Shown in pieces: positions 43,240 through 51,720 of a DNA stretch of 64,000 nucleotides. A program made the position numbers and the translations under genes. Position 1 is the stretch's first letter; each line of letters opens with the position of its first letter. Source of the DNA: Rhodanobacter soli (GTDB taxonomy: Bacteria; Pseudomonadota; Gammaproteobacteria; Xanthomonadales; Rhodanobacteraceae); assembly GCF_040548735.1 (NCBI RefSeq), contig NZ_JBEPSD010000001.1, positions 2,319,665 to 2,383,664 on the forward strand. The letters run 5' to 3'. The notes beneath the pieces are model-generated. The model did no database searches. It saw only the letters and a program-made list of their open reading frames with translations, and was not told where the DNA came from.

Positions 43240-43950
43240 ATGTCCATCGATAACGAAACCGAAGCGAGCAACACCACCACCACGCCGGCCGCCGCCGAGG
43301 CGCCTGCCGTAGTCCTGCCGGTCTTGCCGGAAGTGCCGCCGGCTGCGCCGGTTGCCGCACCCGCGCCGGCAAAGAAGAAGCCGGCAGCGAAGAAGAAGGC
43401 CGCCCCGAAGAAGGCCGCGGCCAAGAAGGCAGCGCCGAAGAAAGCCGCTGCGAAGAAGGCTGCGCCAAAGAAGGCTGCCGCCAAGAAGGCCGCGCCGAAG
43501 AAAGCCGCTGCAAAGAAGAAGGCCGCGCCCAAGAAGGCCGCGGCGAAAAAAGCTGCGCCGAAGAAAGCCGCCGCCAAGAAAGCCGTGAAGAAGGCGGCCA
43601 GGAAGGTGGCGAAGAAAGCCGCAGTGAAGAAGACCGCCGCGAAGAAGGCCGTCAAGAAGGCAGCCAGGAAAGTCGTCAAGAAGGCCGGTGCCGCGAAGAA
43701 GGCGGTGAAGAAGGTCGCCAAGAAAGTCGCCAAGGTGGTGAAGAAGAAAGCCGCCAAGGCCGCAAAGAAGGTCAGCAGCAAGAAGTCGGCCAGCAAGAAG
43801 GCCGCACCGAAAAAGGCGGCAGCGAAGAAGTCCGCCAGCAAGAAGGCCGTCGCCAAGACGGCCAAGAGGTCCACTGCCAGCAAGAAAGCGAGCGTCAAGT
43901 CGGCAGCGCGCAAGCCTGCCGCCAAGAAGGCCGCTGCAAAACGGAAGTAA
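43240..43950 (+). CDS. Alanine/lysine-rich histone H1-like protein
   Basis: A 236-residue very basic protein. Residues 1-45 are acidic and Pro/Ala-rich. From about residue 46 onward it is built of short repeats of KKAA, AAPKK and AAKK type, the pattern of histone H1 tails and the bacterial HC2/AlgP proteins. It should bind DNA without sequence preference. The DNA repeats (AAGAAGGCCGC units) make replication slippage likely. It sits 59 bases after nrdJa and 97 bases before nrdJb. Confidence 0.8.
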   Translation: MSIDNETEASNTTTTPAAAEAPAVVLPVLPEVPPAAPVAAPAPAKKKPAAKKKAAPKKAAAKKAAPKKAAAKKAAPKKAAAKKAAPKKAAAKKKAAPKKAAAKKAAPKKAAAKKAVKKAARKVAKKAAVKKTAAKKAVKKAARKVVKKAGAAKKAVKKVAKKVAKVVKKKAAKAAKKVSSKKSASKKAAPKKAAAKKSASKKAVAKTAKRSTASKKASVKSAARKPAAKKAAAKRK

Positions 43951-43959
43951 GCGACACCG

Positions 43960-43990
43960 CATGCGGCCCGGCCACGCGCCGGGCCGCATG
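43960..43990 (+). terminator. Hairpin between histone-like gene and nrdJb
   Basis: A 12-bp perfect stem (CATGCGGCCCGG / CCGGGCCGCATG) with a 7-base loop, 10 bases after the histone-like stop codon. The lack of a T-tract suggests attenuation or partial termination before nrdJb. Confidence 0.5.
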
Positions 43991-44047
43991 TCTACGCAGC
44001 ACGCCGCGTCCACTCCGGCACCAACACTCGATAAAGAAGCGAACACC

Positions 44048-44797
44048 ATGGCGATCAAGATCGACAAGAAGATCACGGGCTACAACGTGGTCAAACCCGA
44101 AGACAAGGTTGCCGCCACCCCGGCCGTTGCCGCCGCGCCGAAAGAGGCGCCCACGGCCGAAGTGATCCAGATGCACGAAAGCGTCGAGCGGCCCGAAACC
44201 CTGGTCGGCTCCACCTTCAAGATCAAGTCGCCGCTGTTCGAGCACGCGCTGTACGTCACCATCAACGACATCGTGCTCAACGCCGGCACCAAGCACGAGC
44301 TGCGCCGCCCCTTCGAGATCTTCATCAACTCGAAGAACATGGACCACTTCCAGTGGATCGTGGCGCTCACCCGCATCCTGTCCGCCGTGTTCCGCAAGGG
44401 TGGCGACGTCACCTTCATCGTGGAAGAGCTGAAGGCCGTGTTCGACCCCCGCGGCGGCTACTTCAAGGCCGGCGGCATCTACATGCCCAGCATCGTCGCC
44501 GAGATCGGCGGCGTGATCGAACAGCACATGAAGAACATCGGCCTGATCCACGATCCGGAGATGGACGACGCCACGCGGAAGCTGATTGCCGAGAAGCGGG
44601 CGGCGTACGAGCAGGCCGGGGCAAAAAAAAACACTGAGGTGAGCAAGGCGGCTTCCGCTGCGGCAACCTCCAGCGAGTCCGAATCCTCGGGCTTCCCGCC
44701 CGGTGCGACGCTGTGCCAGAAGTGCAATACGCAGGCGCTGGTGCTGATGGATGGGTGTCAGACGTGTTTGAATTGTGGGTATTCGAAGTGCGGTTGA
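44048..44797 (+). CDS. nrdJb: Ribonucleotide reductase C-terminal subunit NrdJb
   Basis: A 249-residue partner of NrdJa. It begins MAIKIDKKITGYNVV and continues with the TSCBP-like region (ERPETLVGSTFKIKSPLFEHALYVTIND, FEIFINSKNM, ALTRILSAVFRKGGDV) that is normally the C-terminal part of B12-dependent reductases. The last 30 residues hold CQKCN...CQTCLNCGYSKCG, the zinc-ribbon and redox cysteine pair that re-reduces the active site. The start at 44048 gives this fit; the 29 codons before it are not family-like. Restriction genes begin 100 bases later. Confidence 0.88.
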   Translation: MAIKIDKKITGYNVVKPEDKVAATPAVAAAPKEAPTAEVIQMHESVERPETLVGSTFKIKSPLFEHALYVTINDIVLNAGTKHELRRPFEIFINSKNMDHFQWIVALTRILSAVFRKGGDVTFIVEELKAVFDPRGGYFKAGGIYMPSIVAEIGGVIEQHMKNIGLIHDPEMDDATRKLIAEKRAAYEQAGAKKNTEVSKAASAAATSSESESSGFPPGATLCQKCNTQALVLMDGCQTCLNCGYSKCG

Positions 44798-44896
44798 GCA
44801 GCGGTAATCCCCGTAAAGCGCGCTACCGTGCCCTTTACGCTGGCGGACAGGTACAGACCAGTACCAAGATAAGTCAGTCGTTGTTAGCCTAATGCG

Positions 44897-46003
44897 ATGG
44901 CTAAGAAGACGACCGAACTTTCACCCCTCCACGCGGAGGCGAAACAACTGCTAGACAAGTCCTGGGAGGAGGTTCTCGCAATCGAGGATCTTGAAGTCGC
45001 CAGAGATGCCGTCCTGTCGCCGACGATCTATTCACTTGTCACGGATGGGGGCAGCACCTATCCCTTTATGTTGCTCACCCAGATCCTCGGCAAGGCAGCC
45101 GATCCTCAGCTCAATGCTGTATGCATCCAAGAGAGTTCTGAGTTCGAAGGAGCGTGGGACGCCCGAAGCCTTGCGTCCCGGGTGGTCGTCGAGTGGAACA
45201 AGTCAGTTGAGAGGCCATTTCAGGGCGCCAATGACGATCCGTACGTTAACAATCCCGCGCGCTACAAGAATTTTGGCACGGAGATGAGAGCGAAAGCGGG
45301 GAAGCAGGATGTCTACGACGCACTTGCCGGATTGGTTCAGTCCGCTGAAGACGGCGGACAGGCGGAAGCTAAGCGCCTCATCAAGCTCATTTTGATCGAG
45401 GCCCGACGGTCATTAGAAGCCAACAAACGGGACTACTTCGGTCCAGCGAGAATTAGCGTGGACGGCATAATGAACATCGTTATGCGGTTCTTGTCTGTGC
45501 GTTCCAATGGCGTGCGCTTGCAGTTAACTTGTTACGCGCTATATCAAGCTCTTGCCGAAGCCAATCCATCGCTAGGCGAAGTGACATCCGCGCCAACGAA
45601 CGCCGCTGACCTTAGCTCCAATCGAACCGGCGACGTTGAGTGCAGCCGCGACGGCAATGTTTCTCTAGCTGTAGAGATCAAGGATCGACCGATTCGACTG
45701 GGCGATCTGACGGCAACTGTTCTAAAAGCTCGAAAGAACAACGTTGACAACGTGCTCTTCGTCGGCTTCTCCAATCCCTTGTTCGATGATGAGGACGGGG
45801 TGATTGGCAAAGCTGCCGGAGAATTCGCACGCGGCATCGACGTAAACTTTACGCACTTCGAGCAACACGTCTTTCAGATCCTGCTACAGCTCTCGCCAGA
45901 GCAACGCGCCGCTTTTCTCAGGAAAGTTCACGACGCCCTACATGAGAAGGGCGCAGCATACTTACACGTGAAGCACTGGATGGAATTACTCAAGGACATC
46001 TAG
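44897..46003 (+). CDS. SacI-family type II restriction endonuclease (predicted)
   Basis: A 368-residue protein not of core-genome type; base composition is lower in GC than its neighbours. The middle segment (AWDARSLASRVVVEW, FQGANDDPYVNNPARYKNFG) and the later GDVECSRDGN...LAVEIKDRPI resemble the SacI family as remembered. Asp246 (GDVE), Glu260 and Lys262 (VEIKD) would form the PD-(D/E)xK centre. It converges with a C5-cytosine methyltransferase 14 bases away, which fits a type II restriction-modification pair; SacI itself cuts GAGCTC. The recognition site here is inferred only from family, not shown. Confidence 0.75.
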   Translation: MAKKTTELSPLHAEAKQLLDKSWEEVLAIEDLEVARDAVLSPTIYSLVTDGGSTYPFMLLTQILGKAADPQLNAVCIQESSEFEGAWDARSLASRVVVEWNKSVERPFQGANDDPYVNNPARYKNFGTEMRAKAGKQDVYDALAGLVQSAEDGGQAEAKRLIKLILIEARRSLEANKRDYFGPARISVDGIMNIVMRFLSVRSNGVRLQLTCYALYQALAEANPSLGEVTSAPTNAADLSSNRTGDVECSRDGNVSLAVEIKDRPIRLGDLTATVLKARKNNVDNVLFVGFSNPLFDDEDGVIGKAAGEFARGIDVNFTHFEQHVFQILLQLSPEQRAAFLRKVHDALHEKGAAYLHVKHWMELLKDI

Positions 46004-46017
46004 TCCGCAGCGAGCAG

Positions 46018-47004
46018 CTATCTTGCGAACTTGAGCACTTGCTTTGCCACTACCGCCGCAAATGCTGGTGGGACGGCGTTACCGATTTGCGTGTAACGCT
46101 GGTTCCTTCGTCCAACGAACTCAAACCAGTCTGGGAATGTCTGGAGGCGTGCAGATTGCTTCACAGTTAGTCTTGCGCAACCTTCTACGTCACCTTGTCG
46201 CGGCTTACCACCGCGCATTAGATGCGCGTGGTACTTCCGTAGCACACCGTCAGGATCGAGTATGTGAGTTCGATTCCCACCGGCTGAAGCAGGAATGGTG
46301 AAAGAAGGAGCGTCCATGTCGAGCGGACGCCCTTTACCATTCAGCAGCATGCCCGCAAACGGACTACGCCGGAGAATTGGATTCTTCGCATAGACGACGC
46401 GCGCACGATTCGGCTCGTCCTCTGGGCAGTCGCTGAGCGCTTCTGCCACAGTTCGATGCGATTGCTTCCGTCCCGCACCGTGAGTTGGATTAGGGAACTT
46501 AAAGTCATCCCTATCGCGCATCCCCACAACGATCAATCGCAGGCGCTTCTGCGGGACGCCGTAGTCCGCAGCATTAAGCACCTTCCACTGAATCTTGTAT
46601 CCGAGCTTCGCCAGCTCCCGCACCTTCTCCTCGAGATACGGAAGGAAGCGAGCAGTAGCTAATCCATGAACATTTTCCAGCATGAAGGCTTTCGGTTTGA
46701 CCTCACGCACAGCACGAACGAATTGCGGGACCATGTCGCGCAGATCGTCGTTCCCTAGTTGCTTACCAGACACCGAGAACGGCTGGCACGGCGGTCCGCC
46801 TGCGACGAGATCAACAGCACCTCGATACTTCTTGAAATTTACCTCTCTGACATCCCCGCAGAGATGATCAACGCCAGGCATATTGCGGGCGTGCGTGTCC
46901 ATAGCCGTGCGCTCGTACTCAACGGCGGCGACAACATCCCACCCAGCCGTCTTCAGCCCAAGCGAAAGCCCCCCTGCACCGCAGAACAAATCTATCGCCT
47001 TCAT
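46018..47004 (-). CDS. DNA (cytosine-5) methyltransferase
   Basis: A 328-residue C5 methyltransferase. Motif I is IDLFCGAGGLSLGL, motif IV is GGPPCQPFS with catalytic Cys73, motif VI is MLENVHGL, motif VIII is PQKRLRLIVVG (with YGVPQKR), and motifs IX/X are RLTVKQSARLQTFPD and YTQIGNAVPPAFA. The target-recognition region is short (about residues 180-260). It should protect host DNA from the convergent endonuclease. The upstream HTH gene overlaps it by four bases. Confidence 0.9.
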   Translation of the reverse strand: MKAIDLFCGAGGLSLGLKTAGWDVVAAVEYERTAMDTHARNMPGVDHLCGDVREVNFKKYRGAVDLVAGGPPCQPFSVSGKQLGNDDLRDMVPQFVRAVREVKPKAFMLENVHGLATARFLPYLEEKVRELAKLGYKIQWKVLNAADYGVPQKRLRLIVVGMRDRDDFKFPNPTHGAGRKQSHRTVAEALSDCPEDEPNRARVVYAKNPILRRSPFAGMLLNGKGRPLDMDAPSFTIPASAGGNRTHILDPDGVLRKYHAHLMRGGKPRQGDVEGCARLTVKQSARLQTFPDWFEFVGRRNQRYTQIGNAVPPAFAAVVAKQVLKFAR

Positions 47005-47312
47005 GCGTTGCCCCCATCCAATGTCAATAGCCTTTGCGGATTCCCACCAAACTTGGGCGCGATTGCGCCACCACGAGGACGCTTTGCTGGAATCTCAATC
47101 CGTGAAAGAGCAGCGCGGTAATCAATCCCGGCCTCGCCGAGTTCTCCTAAAAGGACCGCGATGACTGCCAAATGCGCCGGGACCTGTTGCTGTCTGGCGT
47201 AGTTGGATAGGGACACGCGATTCATGTTCAAGAGGTCGGCGAACGCAGTCAGCGTTAGCCCCGCTTTCCGCACGTTCCGGTGGAATTCGTCGTACTTCAC
47301 GCAGGCAATCAT
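47001..47312 (-). CDS. HTH protein of the restriction-modification system
   Basis: A 103-residue small protein. The middle LTAFADLLNMNRVSLSNYARQQQVPAHLAVIA is a helix-turn-helix of XRE type. It lies directly before the methyltransferase gene, with overlapping ends. It could be a controller that times methylase against nuclease expression, but it is not a close match to classical C proteins. The start may be the ATG at 47312 or the GTG four codons later. Confidence 0.65.
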   Translation of the reverse strand: MIACVKYDEFHRNVRKAGLTLTAFADLLNMNRVSLSNYARQQQVPAHLAVIAVLLGELGEAGIDYRAALSRIEIPAKRPRGGAIAPKFGGNPQRLLTLDGGNA

Positions 47313-47439
47313 ACTTGGGAATTCTTCACCAAGCTATGAATTTGTGTCACAAATTAGTGACATTTGAGTGCGCCGACAGTTCGGCTATACCCGCGACCCG
47401 CAACCGTGTCTGGTTGCCCCGCCCGAGGCTTGAATCGCC

Positions 47440-47720
47440 CCGGGATTCCCGGAAGCGGACCCAGTCGAGTGTGGCCAGCTCGACGGCCTCGTGGTATTGC
47501 CAAGACTTCTGGTAGATCACCTCGACCTTGTACAACCCGTTGATCGCCTCGGCCAGTACATTCTCATGGCTGTCGCCGACGCTGCCGACGGACGGCGCTG
47601 TGATGGATCAGCGCCTCCTCGCTGTCTTTTGCGTCGGGCATGCAGCGCCTGTTCCAGCGCGTCGAGCGCTAAGTCCGTGCGGGCCGAGCTGGAGACCTTC
47701 CAGCCCACGATGCGGCTTGC
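47440..47720 (-). pseudogene. IS3-family transposase remnant
   Basis: Three reading-frame fragments, read on the minus strand, line up with the C-terminal half of an IS3-type OrfB: IVGWKVSSSARTDLALDALEQALHA, then MPDAKDSEEALIHHS in a shifted frame, then PSVGSVGDSHENVLAEAING joined to LYKVEVIYQKSWQYHEAVEL. The stretch normally found between HHS and PSVGSVGDS is deleted, and frameshifts separate the parts. No terminal inverted repeats were recognised, so only debris remains. Confidence 0.75.
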
Positions 47721-47767
47721 TCGTCGATAAAAGATAAAAGGGGGACGGAGGCAATTAAGAGACGTGA

Positions 47768-47977
47768 TTACCTCCGTCCACTTTGATTGACGCCCAGATC
47801 AGGTTGATCGACGACGCAGGGTTCGGATCGACGCGTGGCCAGGTAGAGTCCGACAAGGCCCACTGCTGTGCTGTCCATGATGCGCACTGCGTTGGCCAGT
47901 TCTGCGTCGCTGCAGCTGAAGTTGCCGCACCAGTAGGCCCGGCAGAGGGGGCCATCAATGTCGATATGCTCGTCCAT
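47768..47977 (-). CDS. DUF3606-like small protein
   Basis: A 69-residue frame starting MDEHIDIDGPLCRAYWCGNF. The segment RAYWCGNFSCSDAELANAVRIM follows the DUF3606 pattern (YW..KFG.S..EL..AV..VG). The C-terminal 25 residues are not family-like and a frameshift may have replaced them. The function of the family is unknown. It lies among decayed genes and may itself be dying. Confidence 0.45.
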   Translation of the reverse strand: MDEHIDIDGPLCRAYWCGNFSCSDAELANAVRIMDSTAVGLVGLYLATRRSEPCVVDQPDLGVNQSGRR

Positions 47978-48117
47978 GGCTGTCACGTTCGCGCAGTTTG
48001 GACCTCGCGGATATCAGCGGCTGGATCGGGGTTCTGTAGGTGCTTGCCACTGGTGGGGTCGGGCATTGCTGCGCCCGGCCAAAACAGCTTTGGGAAGACG
48101 AGCTGGCCTCTTCTAAG

Positions 48118-48237
48118 TCACCGCTTTCCGTGCTCGGACATCTGCAGTAGCTCGGTGATGTCACCTTCCAAGACTTGGGCTAGCAGCTCAAGACCATCGA
48201 TGGAAACGTCGGTAGCGCGGCGTTTAAGCCGCGGTAC
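48118..48237 (-). pseudogene. Fragment of an XRE-type HTH regulator
   Basis: About 40 codons reading RLKRRATDVSIDGLELLAQV then LEGDITELLQMSEHGKR. This is the usual end of a small XRE regulator (…NATDVSID.LE.LA..L….ELL). The DNA-binding half is missing. It differs from the two complete HTH genes that follow, so it comes from another family member. Confidence 0.5.
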
Positions 48238-48375
48238 GCGCGTCCGAGGGAATTCGGTCGTATTGGCCTGATGCCTTCTGCTTGGCGGGGCCGACCTAAA
48301 AGGCATCTGTCTCCAAGACAGAACAGACCCATTTCTTGATTGGTAAGACAACGTGTCCTGCTCTTAAGCCACTCG

Positions 48376-48657
48376 CTAGCGGGAGGCCCGGCCTGCTGAA
48401 CTTGGTCCACGAACAGCAATCGCCTTCTCAAACCGCCTTACAAAGCCAACTAGGTCCTGATCGCAGGCTTGGCAATATTCGCGCAGTTGCAGCAAGTCCA
48501 GCCGTCGTCCACCTCGTTCGACGTCGCTGATATAGGACTGTGATCGCTCCAACAGCGAGGCCAGTTCGGCCTGCTTCAGACCAGCCTTGTTCCTGACTTC
48601 AATTAGCAGTTCAAGCAGCGTTTGGTATTCGGGTTTGTGGATCGACTTGGCGGGCAT
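48376..48657 (-). CDS. XRE-family HTH regulator (copy 1)
   Basis: A 93-residue protein. LKQAELASLLERSQSYISDVERGGRRLDLLQLREYC is an HTH_3 domain, about residues 26-62, followed by CDQDLVGFVRRFEK. It is a clear paralogue of the protein at 48759 (shared KSIHK.EY, ELASLL..QSY.SDVERG.RR.DLLQLR and CDQDLVGFV.RFE). A TATCTG-N5-CAGATA palindrome lies 50 bases before its start. No toxin partner was seen, so a free-standing autoregulated repressor is the simplest reading. Confidence 0.8.
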   Translation of the reverse strand: MPAKSIHKPEYQTLLELLIEVRNKAGLKQAELASLLERSQSYISDVERGGRRLDLLQLREYCQACDQDLVGFVRRFEKAIAVRGPSSAGRASR

Positions 48658-48707
48658 TGTGGCGTCATGACTGGAAGGCCACGCCCACCCTATATCCGGT
48701 TTTTCGG

Positions 48708-48724
48708 TATCTGAAAAACAGATA
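48708..48724. promoter_or_regulatory. Palindromic operator, copy 1
   Basis: TATCTG-AAAAA-CAGATA, a perfect 6-5-6 inverted repeat upstream of the HTH gene at 48376. The flank contains CCTATATCCGGTTT. The same arrangement is found before copy 2. Confidence 0.65.
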
Positions 48725-48758
48725 CATATGAATGGATATGCTCGCGATCCGCTTCCTT

Positions 48759-49031
48759 CTAAAGGGCGAGTCGGTTAGGCCCACCAGCGATCTTCTCCTC
48801 AAACCGGCTCACAAAGCCGACTAAGTCTTGGTCGCAGGCCAAGCAGAAGTCGCGTAGTTGGAGCAGATCCATCCTTCGAGAACCGCGCTCGACGTCGCTG
48901 ACATATGACTGCTTTCTCCCCAGCAGTGCGGCCAGATCGGCCTGGTTTGGGTGGGCTTTGATGCGCATCTCGCGTAGCAGCCCCTGCAGCACTTTGTACT
49001 CAGCTTTGTGGATCGATTTGGGAGACATCAC
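48759..49031 (-). CDS. XRE-family HTH regulator (copy 2)
   Basis: A 90-residue paralogue of the gene at 48376. The HTH region is PNQADLAALLGRKQSYVSDVERGSRRMDLLQLRDFC, followed by CDQDLVGFVSRFEEK. The alternative start two residues in (MSPKSIHK) is equally good. A TATCTG-N5-CAGATA palindrome lies 47 bases upstream. The two genes are tandem duplicates on the same strand, both between the restriction system and the lasso locus. Confidence 0.8.
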   Translation of the reverse strand: MMSPKSIHKAEYKVLQGLLREMRIKAHPNQADLAALLGRKQSYVSDVERGSRRMDLLQLRDFCLACDQDLVGFVSRFEEKIAGGPNRLAL

Positions 49032-49078
49032 GGCTTCTCAGATGGTAGGCCGCACCCAACCTATATCTGGTTTCCAAA

Positions 49079-49095
49079 TATCTGAAAAGCAGATA
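49079..49095. promoter_or_regulatory. Palindromic operator, copy 2
   Basis: TATCTG-AAAAG-CAGATA, the same perfect arms as copy 1, again with CCTATATCTGGTTT on its left. It also faces the TonB receptor gene at 49307 about 210 bases away, so the HTH protein could affect that gene too. Confidence 0.65.
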
Positions 49096-49306
49096 TGATC
49101 ATTCCTGCGGGGGCACCGACTTGCTGACGGGTTCATGCCGGGGACGGTCGGCGGGACACGCCGGTCGGCCGAGGGTGCTGACCAGCAGATATAGCCGCCA
49201 CCTGTGCAAGCCATAAATGGGACAGAGCTTTGCCGACGACCTTGCCAACTCCGGGGTATGACCGGACTGGCAGTTCGAAAGGGCCAACTAAGGGGAGGGA
49301 CGCAGC

Positions 49307-51712
49307 ATGAAGCCACGCACGCTACGCAACGCTATTTCCATCGCTTTGCTCGTGGCCGTCACCGGTACCAGCGAGTGGGCCATGGCCCAGGACACCACGA
49401 CAGACACGGCCACGCAGGGCAGGGCGCCGGTGACCAAGGCGCCCGCCAAGACGCCACCGAAAAAAGCGACCGACAAGTCCGCCGCACCAGCGGCCACCAA
49501 CCTGCAGACCGTGACCGTCACCGGCACACGCATCCGCGGCGGCACCACGCCATCGCCCGTCATCACCATCGGCAGCGAGCAGATCCAGCAGGAAGGTTTC
49601 ACCGATCTCGGCGAAGTGATCCGCAGCGTGCCGCAGAACTTTACTGGCGGGCAGAACCCGGGCGTGACCGGCGCTACAGGGGGCTTCGGCAATCAGAATT
49701 TCACCGGCGGCTCCGCTTTGAACCTGCGTGGGCTGGGCGCCGACGCATCGTTGACGCTGCTCAACGGGCGCCGCCTGGCCTATGACGGGTTTTCCCAGGC
49801 CGTGGATATCAGCGCCATCCCGGTGGAGGCTGTCGAGCGCCTGGAAATCGTCCCCGACGGTGCGTCGGCTATCTACGGCTCGGATGCGGTGGGTGGGGTG
49901 GCCAATGTGATCCTCAAGCGCGACTTCGATGGGGTGACCGTGGGAGCGCGCTACGGTGGCGCGACCGGGGGCGGACTGGCGACGCGGGAGTACACCGCGA
50001 CCGCCGGCACCACTTGGGCGAGCGGTGGGTTGATCGCAACGTTAAAGGATGCCGATGCCGGTCCCATCTACGCGCGTCAGCGCAGTTACACCAAGTATCT
50101 GAGTGACCCGTACACGATCTACAACGGCAGCGATTCGCGTAGTGGCCTTGTCAGCGTCCATCAGTCGATGGGCGATGTGGCTGAACTGAGGCTTGACGCG
50201 CTCGGGACGAAGCGCGGCATGACGGGAGATACTCCCATTCGGGCGGACTCCTACTATCGCTACACACCGGATACGTCGATTGGGTTGGTTTCGCCAAGTA
50301 TCGAGTTCTTTCTTCGAAACGACTGGTCCATCACTTTCGGTGGAACGTACGGGAAGGACGATACTGTCGATGAGTACCATGTCGTGTCGGCGGCGGGGAG
50401 CCGCCTTGACACTCAGACCTGGTACCGCAACAAGAGCCGTTCCTGGGAGATCGGCGCCGAAGGACCGCTGTTTCCGGTCGGGGAAGGGGAGGCGCGCCTG
50501 GCTGTCGGTGCCGGGTCGCGGACAAACGAATTCAGGGTCGTGCCAAAGGTTTCCGGCAGCCCTTACGGCGGCGACGAGCGGGCCCGGTTTGCCTACGCCG
50601 AGCTGGACGTTCCGTTCGTTTCGCCTTCCTCGGGTGTCCCGGGCGTCCATCGCCTGGAATTCAGTGCGGCGATGCGTGGCGAGGACTATGCCAGTTTTGG
50701 CCGGGTGGCCACGCCGAAATTCGGAGTGATCTACGATCCTGCCGCCGACCTCACGCTCAAGGCCTCTTGGGGAAAGTCGTTCAAAGCACCGCTGCTGTAT
50801 CAGCGCTACGCCGACAAAACCGTCTATCTGTGGAGCGCCTCCATGGTGGGCGCGGGCGGCAGCCCCGCCGATGCCACCGCCCTGATGTCCGTTGGCGGCA
50901 ACCGCGACCTGCAGGCCGAGCGGGCACGGACTTGGAATGCCTCGTTGGCACTGCATCCGGAAGCCCTGCCGGGGTTGGAGGCCGAACTGACCTGGTTCGA
51001 CATCGACTACATGGACCGGGTGGCCAATCCGGTCATCTACCAGCAGGCGCTGAGCGACCCGGCCTATGCGGACTCGGACTTTGTGGATCGGTCGCCGACG
51101 CCCGAGCGGATTCAGGAGTTTTTCGCGGTTTACGGTGCCGCCTTCTACAACTATTCCGGCAGGGTCTACGACCCGAGCAAGGTGGTGGCGATTATCCATG
51201 ACGAGTACGTGAACGCAGCACGGCAGCGGATCAAGGGCTTCGATCTGTCAGGTTCGTACCGCTTCGGTCTTGGCAGCGGTCAGCTGACAGTGCGCGGATC
51301 GGCCAGTTGGCTCGATAGTGCGCAGACAACCAGTGTCGGCCAGCCCGAGCAAACACTCGCCGGTACCGTGTTCAATCCGGCCAAGCTCAAGGGTCGTGTC
51401 GGTGCGGTTTGGGTCTCGGGGGGCTTCAGCGCGTCGGGCTTCGTCAACTACACCGGTGGGGTAACCAACCGCCTCCCGACGGTGACGCAGAAGACCGCGT
51501 CGTTCACCACGGTGGACACCACGCTCAATTACGACATCGGTAAGCGCGCCGGCGCCTTGTCGGGGCTAACGCTCGGGTTGTCGGTGCAGAACCTGCTGAA
51601 TCGCATGCCTCCGCTTTATACCGCGCTGTATGCGACATACGTGCCGTACGACGCTACCAACTACTCGGCAATCGGACGCTTCGTCAGCGTTTCGGTTTCC
51701 AAGCACTGGTAG
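49307..51712 (+). CDS. TonB-dependent receptor of lasso-peptide locus
   Basis: An 801-residue outer-membrane receptor. The signal peptide is ISIALLVAVTGTSEWAMA. After a Lys/Ala/Pro linker the TonB box LQTVTVTGTRI is followed by the plug (FTDLGEVIRSVPQNF, LNLRGLGADASLTLLNGRR, GASAIYGSDAVGGVANVILKRD) and a beta barrel ending SVSVSKHW with a C-terminal aromatic. The next gene, 8 bases on, is a lasso isopeptidase, so it is probably the importer of the lasso peptide. The ATG has AGGGGAGGG in front. Confidence 0.9.
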   Translation: MKPRTLRNAISIALLVAVTGTSEWAMAQDTTTDTATQGRAPVTKAPAKTPPKKATDKSAAPAATNLQTVTVTGTRIRGGTTPSPVITIGSEQIQQEGFTDLGEVIRSVPQNFTGGQNPGVTGATGGFGNQNFTGGSALNLRGLGADASLTLLNGRRLAYDGFSQAVDISAIPVEAVERLEIVPDGASAIYGSDAVGGVANVILKRDFDGVTVGARYGGATGGGLATREYTATAGTTWASGGLIATLKDADAGPIYARQRSYTKYLSDPYTIYNGSDSRSGLVSVHQSMGDVAELRLDALGTKRGMTGDTPIRADSYYRYTPDTSIGLVSPSIEFFLRNDWSITFGGTYGKDDTVDEYHVVSAAGSRLDTQTWYRNKSRSWEIGAEGPLFPVGEGEARLAVGAGSRTNEFRVVPKVSGSPYGGDERARFAYAELDVPFVSPSSGVPGVHRLEFSAAMRGEDYASFGRVATPKFGVIYDPAADLTLKASWGKSFKAPLLYQRYADKTVYLWSASMVGAGGSPADATALMSVGGNRDLQAERARTWNASLALHPEALPGLEAELTWFDIDYMDRVANPVIYQQALSDPAYADSDFVDRSPTPERIQEFFAVYGAAFYNYSGRVYDPSKVVAIIHDEYVNAARQRIKGFDLSGSYRFGLGSGQLTVRGSASWLDSAQTTSVGQPEQTLAGTVFNPAKLKGRVGAVWVSGGFSASGFVNYTGGVTNRLPTVTQKTASFTTVDTTLNYDIGKRAGALSGLTLGLSVQNLLNRMPPLYTALYATYVPYDATNYSAIGRFVSVSVSKHW

Positions 51713-51720
51713 GAGGGGAC

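Noticed and set aside
43360..43950. Dense short repeats that could suggest a CRISPR array or minisatellite
   Set aside because: The repeats are in frame and encode KKAA-type units of a histone-like protein; there are no regular spacers.
48376..49031. Toxin-antitoxin system built on the two HTH genes
   Set aside because: Both genes encode HTH proteins of one family and no toxin-like frame lies next to either.
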